DNA of 64,000 bases from Rhexocercosporidium sp. MPI-PUGE-AT-0058. Lineage: Eukaryota; Ascomycota; Leotiomycetes; Helotiales. The stretch spans positions 2,418,001 through 2,482,000 of the forward strand of contig JAGTJL010000003.1 in assembly GCA_020746875.1 (NCBI GenBank). The letters run 5' to 3'. The translations under genes and the position numbers were made by a program. Shown here piece after piece: positions 57,901 to 64,000 of the stretch; position 1 is the first letter of the stretch; every line of letters starts with the position of its first letter. The notes under the pieces were generated by a model that was not told where the DNA came from, ran no database searches, and saw only the letters and a program-made list of their open reading frames with translations.

Positions 57901-58339
57901 ATGTATAGACCACCCCAGTAAGCATCAAGATAACTCCCGCAACCCCAAATGCGGGAGTGACTTCAGGCTTGATGGGCAGTTTGTCGGGAGTGAGCGTAGA
58001 GTTGTAGGTTGAGGGGTTGAGCGAGATAGTCGGAGCAGCTCCATTGATATTCGAGATTACTGCCGAAGTAGAATCTGCGGTGGGAGTCGCGGAGATAGAG
58101 GTAGATGTCGAATTGGAAGTTGGTGCCAGGGTTGCAAAAGTGGACTTGGAGCGATCTGTCGAAGTGCTTTCCCCTCCACTGCTTTCTGTCTGTGTTGGCT
58201 TGTTCGTTGATACAGGTGCGACAGCCGATTCCGTGTTTGAGGAGCTTGTAGGTCCATCCTGCCTGTGTTGTAGAAGTGCTGCATTGCTATAGTGTATGCA
58301 GAAGCATAGCAGCATAAGTAAGAGGGCCATTGACCGCAT
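54950..58339 (-). CDS. DUF4203 (TM7S3/TM198-like) membrane protein with long cytosolic tail
   Basis: A single 3390-bp exon encodes 1129 residues. It starts with a signal sequence (MRSMALLLMLLCFCIHYSNA), a Ser/Thr-rich, presumably glycosylated ectodomain to about residue 125, then seven closely spaced membrane segments at about 128-345 (AFGVAGVILMLTGVVYTLIG, LSGLSVTVLILYV, LGSLLGGFCLSMWLL and others) with the pattern of DUF4203. A basic helix (LWKVIKERREQRASERLQDE) opens a tail of some 780 disordered, Ser/Pro/Glu-rich residues that ends in an Arg/Glu coiled coil (WQERQAEEQKRMTEERRKGE). Function is unknown; the human TM198 homologue promotes Wnt receptor phosphorylation. A large intronless gene is not unusual for this family in fungi. 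Confidence 0.9.
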   Translation of the reverse strand: MRSMALLLMLLCFCIHYSNAALLQHRQDGPTSSSNTESAVAPVSTNKPTQTESSGGESTSTDRSKSTFATLAPTSNSTSTSISATPTADSTSAVISNINGAAPTISLNPSTYNSTLTPDKLPIKPEVTPAFGVAGVILMLTGVVYTLIGMKNTFLHVYLSAAYLSGLSVTVLILYVMNPPVSNAIQGAYLVAIVMTGLILGGAAIVFTEMTEGLGSLLGGFCLSMWLLVLKPGGLLTATSSKAIFIAAFTVAAFSTSFSHYTRPYGLIGGISFGGATVVVLGIDCFSRAGLKEFWAYLWDLNSNLFPVGATSYPMTRGMKVEIAAIIIIFLAGIVSQMKLWKVIKERREQRASERLQDERTMEQEEENLGRQIEHATAEDRNQWEAVYGNKEGSKSTTRSIRDSGVGDMDSQKKGPRSEVTSVRRSDEEIEMSNMPTPTKSAGLVMANRGQEGGPVTIRVARDVETPQLLDENGNPIDSDANGRNYSSAPGSTQMSLDAEKVWVVGSDGEARLERRNSKRDSKRISGSMAPEVVPLPFKVPEGDVEDDRSSVATFADDEDALRKRRSKHLSVGSMLMRKISGKSAKSQRDSKNFTSGEGVSTEDLVIPRGIEDDRASSIAATVDGLSDDDMRSIRSSLDNAPDTAGSARPDDSPVPSPTADKTKALEVPNLKSTEQLEAPEEKSATRPVSAATVATDILEQTTKQEGNSEQQVEAPVVQGSLTSSTDPKQQPEPVIESEAEAQKIAPSVVSAHESKPASITKDRLPPQLSKVVMSYRTNEWAKHLSSADAPEIDELKLADYPVEMETKAEVAAPVNVEELRQTAETATSRPASRAASQTSNYGPPLLTRSTSSLPKFPPQVGPPRDNHLATQTQDHGLARSSSQVSLSSQSVPRGFRSSSGPLIPQQIVESPIEEDFSSHSPVVQSNGKFPGPIVPFGPSNTLMGKRDTMLRSKTSYSANHATLASTPEFPHNQSRANSEAGSLYNYPNTNAIIHDDENMSMSARRELIRQSSLIQPEQSASQPVLYDSHQPKRQSSAAHPVAREQQLASWRASMQQDLKSTAVPKHTIERSRSALWQERQAEEQKRMTEERRKGERNSKFDERMRRGDMLDAHREALRKMQASANKRA

Positions 58340-61300
58340 CGTGTATACCTTTGTGACAAGAAAACGTGTGCACAGTAGAACGAGGTGGGAAGGTCCTTTA
58401 GAAGGTAAAGAACGTGAGGGGTGAAGGTTTCTTCAAAGTGTAACTACTGTGAGCTGCATTGGCGCAGAAACCGGCTGGCGTTGCTCCAAGCAGAGAGATA
58501 CAATGCAGCACGAAAGGAATGGATGAGGTTGGTGAAAGTTTTCTAACACGGAAACCAAGGTGTGAGAGAGCAGGTAGCAAGTCCAGCTTGGTAGGTGCGG
58601 TAGTGCCGATCCGGTCAAGAGACGAGACCCACAAGGATGAAGAGGGGGGTCTAGCTCGTGGACCGTGTGAACTTACTTTTGATATCGGCGAATGAGAGTG
58701 AAAGATGAATGCAGATGAGATGAGGGGCTTGCCGAAAACTTCAGACGAGAAGGGTAATAACAGACCTCGCTCGTTCAGAGCATATGAATACCACCTTGAC
58801 CCCAGGGCGCGAGGCTTGAGGCGCAAAAGAAGATTACAATGCTCCCCAACGCCTCCAGTCAGATATCCGCGGCAGTGGTGAGAAGCATGGCTGCCATGGG
58901 TACATACTTCAGAACGAGTCAAAAGCTTCATGGGTTGATGATCTGCTGCAAGGTAGGGCAGCCTTGGATTTCCCGGGTAATTCGAGAACCAATGGTGACC
59001 TAAGAGATCCAGGATTTTATGAGCTGGCTAGTCTGCCTCTGGACGTTTATTCCGCGCGTCTTGCAACGCCGCCAGATCTTGCGATGGGCAGTTTTGAAGT
59101 CCTCCTGTCAGACCACTCCACTCGCATGTCCCCAAGACGGTGGGCATCGACACGGTTGGATGTGGGAATTACAGCAATGCATTGGACTGCCACGAGGACA
59201 GGAGCAAATCAGCCACCAGGAATTGAAGAACCAGCTCTTGGGGACAGGACAGGATAGGAGAATTCTTTCTCTCCTCAGCAGGGAGGACTTCCTGACATGA
59301 GGCCACCTCCTCAGCCAGCTCTCCTCCGCGAACTGTCCCCGAGAGGGAACATGCCCGCGATGCTGGCTCGCTGTTGGAAATGGACGTCTGCCGCTTTGAG
59401 GGACGATGTTGTGAAGCGAGATTACATCGTGCATGGTGCATGAACTGGGATGTGGCTGTGGACGTTTCCAGATGCTCCATGTACTGTACGTAAATCCAGT
59501 TTCTTTCGCAGATGCTTTTTTCCCCCCCCGTGTTGCTCAGCTAGGAGAAAAGGGGACTTTTGCTTTTCGTAGATTTCTAAGGCTGACTCTAAGCCAGCAA
59601 TGCTTTTTCTAGCCCTGGACCCCCAATGCTGTGTGCACTTTTAATGGGACGCGACGCGACAGAATCGCGGGGATAGATCCCAATTTCAGCCCGTCCGCCC
59701 GTCAGGGGCCGGCTCGATTGGGCGTGCAACTATGGCTCAACACAGTCAAGCGCCAGGTACAACAAGAAAATCTCCGGCGACGGGGATTCCACATCCGCTG
59801 CCAGTGTGGATTCGTTCGATGGGCCGAAGGCGATGAAGGCGATGTGCTCAGACCGTCAGCTGGCCAACTGCCCCCCCTCTTTGCCGCGTCGATGGTTGAG
59901 CGTTGGGGAGGATTGCAATCTTGGCTATCGATATCGTCCGATGATTCCGATCAGAGATTATTTGGGTTGAGATGAACAGTTGATCCACTTTTCCAGCTTT
60001 TCCAGCTTTTTCTAGCTCTTCCACGAACTATCGATACTCCAGCGATGATCCCACCTGAACTGTGCACGACCAACGGTGCGCGATACTACGTATCGATCCT
60101 CCAAAAGTCTGCCGGGCCCTCCTGGCATTCTGCGCCTGTGCGACGTCAAGGAAGAGTCTTTCCTTTAGGTCGAACCGCATGTCTTCCTTGCAGGCTGTGT
60201 GAAACTCTGTACATCATGCATGCCTTAAAGCTCCGCCAAGATGATGCTGTCAGCCGCACCATTGTTGCAATTTGTTCCCGAATGTCTCGGTTGTTCGGGT
60301 GCAATTGATTGCTGCGAGTCCAGTCTGCGAATGGTTGTGGGATGATTCTGGTCGTGATGGTAATTGGTGGAAAGGAAAGAAAGGAGGTTTTGCAGTCTGG
60401 CTTGGCGGTGCTGTACGGACGTACAGGGTAAGCGACTCGCTAAAATAAGCGCCAAGACTTCTCACTTGAACCCCTTCCTCAAGAGACTGCTGGTGGGTGA
60501 GCAACTTCAAAATTCGTGTTGAAGAAGAAAGATACAGATTGGTGCTAAGGTCGAGCTCTGTGTTTTCTAGGAGGATGTTGTGACTCCTAATGAAAAGTCT
60601 GGAATTCATAGCGCTCTGTCCTATGTAATAATTTGGCATATGCATTTCCTGCAGCTTCTGGTGCCATCAATCCTTCGTCTCTTCTCACAGATTTGGTTGT
60701 GTTGCAAGTAATCTACTTCCCTTTTATCTGCTTTCAAATCGGCCTCTCAACTCATCCTAGCTTACTGGTATCCAGCGCCCTCAAACGTCACGATCTACAT
60801 TCTACGTCCCGTTCAGTCAAAATCTGTATTACTCAATATCCACGTTTTCTGTGATGTTGCATTCTATTTCGGTGCTACAACATGAACCTTCTCCTATCTA
60901 TGCCTCTCTTTACAGCAGTTCACTCTTCACGTTACTCTGCATTGTTCTCCTTACTCTCGGTATCCTCCGTCCCCTCCTAATTTGTCAAAGGCGCTCCGCC
61001 GAATCTGTGTCTTCGCGAACTCGACAATTTACTGCAAGTTGCCGATACTGACAGCTCATGGTCTGCAGTACAGATCTCGTGTGGTCACCCAGATGCTTAT
61101 CAGCCATTCTCCTTCGTAGACACCCTTAATCTGAAGCAGGTACTTTCTGTGATTTAGCAGGGTACAATCTCAGATCCAATAACCACGATATTCAACGGCT
61201 GAATCAGCTACTTATCCAGTCTCCAAAATCTTTCCATACTGCTCCGTCTCGAGGGGATCTACCTTTCCGAAATGACCCCCGTCCTACAGCATTGGTACTC

Positions 61301-62792
61301 GCAGGCCTCGACAATCTCCTGCAACCATCCGGGCTTGACAGCTCGCGATCCCTCGCATCACCTCCATTCTCTTTTAGCCCTTGGCTGCTTCCAGCATACC
61401 AGGTTGTCGGGTCCCGGGCAGAGGGTCCTTAGGGGCATATTGACAGGTCGCCGGAAAGGTTGGGGTAGTGCAGAACGGCCGTATCGAGAAACCCGCGTGT
61501 CGAGGTAATCTCCGTCTTTGTCTAACCAATGTTATCGATGTTTGAAGAGAGTGTTTACAAAGTGGCGAGGGGCACTGGGGGGGACAGCATCTTTTGAGCT
61601 TGTTGGTGTTTCATAGAATTCTGGGGATCGTGGGGAGGAAGTCCTCCGCGCTGATGGCTGCAGGGGTTTTATTTGTTTGTGCTCCGCGATGCATTACCCT
61701 TGTGTTTCTACTCTTGCATTAAGAATTGGGTGCCTCTCGTTCAGTCTTTTGCCCTGCCATGTCGTGCAATTTCTGTTCTTTCTCTTCTGTTTATGCTCTG
61801 GCTGATCGGCTTTTGGTCTTACTCAATCCTTGCAGATAGCTCCTTCTTCATCATTAAACAGCCTAGTTTTAGATGAATATCTGGATGTGTGGAGAGTCTG
61901 GCGACACGTTCTGATTGGAGAGGTTGAGGCAAAACGACACACAAAACTTTTAAGAGACTCCGTTTCTGGGTCGGTTGTTTACTCTGAGGGTCTTTATGGC
62001 GTATTCTCAGCATCTCTCGCTTGTCGTTACACTTTTCTAAATTATCTTTCTGTCCCACAACAGGTTTTCATGTTCTCACGTTTACTCTCACCTGCATCTG
62101 GCGCTCCACTTTTCAACCGAGCGACATGCCATAGCTGCATGCGAACCAAAAGTCAGCCCACAGCTATCCTTGGCATTCGTTTCCCAACATTCCTTTACCT
62201 CGTCACTTAGCTGGCCTCCACCATAAGCGACTCCTTGTATCGAGTTTGCAAATCCCGCAAGGCTTAATGATCTGGACCTACCTTCGCCTCTTTCTCTACA
62301 GTAATCCAAGGCCCAGGATGTGTGTCACCGTCCCCGGCCAATCAAATCACATACACGAGTGCATCCCCACGTGTCCCCTTTGCTGGATCTTTGTCATTGG
62401 CACCTGCAAATCCACTCTCATCTCAGGTCAGACGTTGGAATTGGGAACTGGAGAGGATCTGTGGGAAGCTGCACAGGCGGGGTGTCGATTTGCGGGGATT
62501 TGGCTGCAGGCTATTGTGGTGAACCAGCATGCTAGTGTATGTCCAACGTCCATTGCTCTCTGATTTTGTACTTGAAACCTGGAACAGAGTGGTATTGATA
62601 TGACTAGAGTTATGGACTTGATTCCAGAATCTCGGCCTATGTCAAGCCAACAGCAAGAAAAGAACCCCATGATATCAGATCAATCACTCTGTGTATTACC
62701 GATACGAGAGGAGAGTCTACGTCGATTGGAGATGGAGCCGTGGAGACCGTATTCAATCGTCGCGAAAACACTTGCGGTGTTTGGGCTGTTGA
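58340..62792. other. 4.4-kb gene-free divergent region
   Basis: It lies between the divergent DUF4203 and HET genes. The longest frame (177 codons, minus, 58398-58931) sits in the DUF4203 5' region and has no motif. From about 60640 to 62300 the plus strand is pyrimidine-rich (many TCTC/TTCC runs), which would suit a long transcript leader. GTACTGTAC lies at 59481-59489. The upstream exon of the HET gene may be near 62600-62790. Confidence 0.45.
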
Positions 62793-64000
62793 CGGTATTC
62801 ATCCTTACGATATTTCCTAAACTTCGCTTACTTAATTCCTTCAAAAGGACAAGCATCAGCAAGGCACATCTCTCAACGCTTCGCTAGCCCCGAAATCAAC
62901 ACGCCAGAGGTATTCGAGACAGCTCGAGCCTGGATGTCAGAATGTCTCCAAACCCATAACGAGTGTCCAAAACACTCTCCAACATCTCCACTACCAACCA
63001 GGGTGTTAGACCTCTCTTCCATCACAGACACTGACATGATAAAAGTCCACACCACAACCGCCAGTGATATCGGAGCTCAATACGCTGCATTATCCTACTG
63101 CTGGGGCAAAACTCCTCAGACAATGCTCACACTCTCCACCGTCCCCGACTACACATCCACAGGCCTCTCAATAACCTCCCTCCCGCGTACCCTCCGCGAC
63201 GCAATCCACGTCACTCGCTCCCTGGCCATCCCTTACCTCTGGATCGACTCACTCTGCATAATACAAGACTCCACCCATGACAAAGCAATCGAGATCTCTG
63301 CCATGCCATCAATCTACAAGAACGCCATCGTAACCATCTCCGCCGCCTCGTCCGCAGACTGCGGCGATGGTTTCCTCTCTGCTAGATCAGACATTGCAGT
63401 ACACCGCGATACATCACTAATCCTACCATACTCAATGAATGAGGCAAAACATGAAGATATGTCGCTAGATGAGATCTTCGAGTCTGCTGAAGGACCACAG
63501 GATGTGGGTGCCGTGTTTCTGTCAATGGATGAGACGATGGGATTTGGACTCAAGGCTTTCTCAGAGGAGGTCATTAGTAAGAGGGCGTGGACGCTACAGG
63601 AGAGTTGGTTGGCGCCTAGGCTGTTGGTCTTTGGAGAGGGGCCGCTGGGATGGCAGTGTCTGAGAGAAGCGAAGTACTTTGGGGGTAGTAAGCCGGATGG
63701 GGTGGTAGAAGAGTTTGTCCCAACGGATAGTAGGCGGAAGTTCTTCGAGTCGGCATTAAATGGTGAGAGCGGGAACGCAGAAGCGGGAGGTCAAAAGTAT
63801 GGAGGTAATTGGATGGATCCAGCGAGGGAGTGGAGACAAATCGTCAGCGAGTATACCCGTCGAGCTATGACAGATCACGGAGACAAGCTACCTGCATTGT
63901 CGGGTATCGCAGCTGAGTTTAGAAGGCTGTTGGGTGAGAATGATGAGTACCTGGCGGGGCTGTGGAAGAGCACGTTGCCCTTTTCTCTGCTTTGGCATCA
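62793..64000 (+). CDS. HET-domain (heterokaryon incompatibility type) protein, 3' partial
   Basis: The frame is open from 62793 to the window end with no stop. The coding signal is clear from about 62840: GQASARHISQRFASPE, then FETARAWMSECLQTHNECP, which lead into the HET domain (PF06985) with YAALSYCWGKT, ITSLPRTLRDAIHVTRSLAI, YLWIDSLCIIQDS and IYKNAIVTISAASSADCGDG. RAWTLQESWLAPRLLVFGEG follows. The start codon is not settled: the first in-frame ATG is 62932, but homology begins earlier, so an upstream exon is likely. HET proteins mediate allorecognition or regulated cell death, or are of unknown role; most copies are not known incompatibility loci. No damage is seen in the visible 400 residues. 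Confidence 0.85.

Noticed and set aside
58398..58931. 177-codon minus-strand frame just upstream of the DUF4203 gene
   Set aside because: Low-complexity Ser/Leu/Pro content with no motif; better explained as 5' leader or promoter.
62600..62887. 95-codon frame as first exon of the HET gene
   Set aside because: No donor/acceptor pair I tried joined it in frame to the HET coding region. It stays possible but unproven.
1..64000. CRISPR arrays, operons, prophage, riboswitches
   Set aside because: No regularly spaced repeats or prokaryotic gene layout; the window is eukaryotic. No TPP-type riboswitch core was recognised upstream of the NMT1-like gene.

Overview
This is a filamentous ascomycete (Pezizomycotina) chromosome segment. 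Most multi-exon genes have short GT-AG introns of about 45-85 bp, and the gene families are typical of these fungi: HET, Clr5-TPR, Zn2Cys6 plus fungal_trans, Erf4, a hybrid histidine kinase and ABCC and MFS transporters. The tRNA gene also carries an intron. A leotiomycete-like host is plausible, but the sequence alone does not fix the class. Splice sites were placed by hand from donor and acceptor sequences, frame continuity and family motifs.

Layout. (1) 1-3005: the 3' part of a coiled-coil chromatin-type protein (possibly Hos4-like), and a weak small gene on the other strand. (2) 3766-5938: a Clr5-TPR protein. (3) 6975-16376, all on the minus strand: a secreted histidine acid phosphatase with an unusual active site, an ABCC transporter in six exons, and a DHA1-type MFS transporter. 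(4) 18330-25916: a compact four-gene group. It holds an ACS/Dal5-type MFS permease, a Zn2Cys6 regulator, an NMT1/SsuA-like solute-binding-fold protein and an Ure2-like glutathione transferase, arranged around two divergent promoters. This is the best candidate here for an undescribed system. It reads like a regulated uptake and catabolism cluster, and a small organic acid or organosulfur compound is one hypothesis. The divergent promoters carry a CGG-N6-CCG palindrome and two copies of TCGGA-N2-ATTGCGA. (5) 27034-28275: an intron-containing tRNA-Met and a decayed 5S rRNA-like sequence. (6) 29541-31046: a BAR protein. (7) 34236-36929: a Myb plus zinc-finger-like protein.

(8) 36930-43540 is gene-poor. 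It contains two pseudogenes recognised only by joining frames (a multi-pass membrane protein and a CYTH thiamine-triphosphatase-like gene), a few doubtful short genes and short tandem repeats. (9) 43541-47003: an APH-type kinase and an Erf4 palmitoyltransferase subunit with an (ATCCA)8 tract upstream. (10) 48288-48522: a 235-bp MITE with TA target duplication. (11) 49342-53555: a GAF hybrid histidine kinase. (12) 54950-58339: a 1129-residue DUF4203 membrane protein. (13) A 4.4-kb stretch without genes, then a HET-domain gene running off the window.

Scattered over the window, mostly outside genes, the 9-mer GTACAGTAC/GTACTGTAC occurs eight times, far more often than chance predicts.
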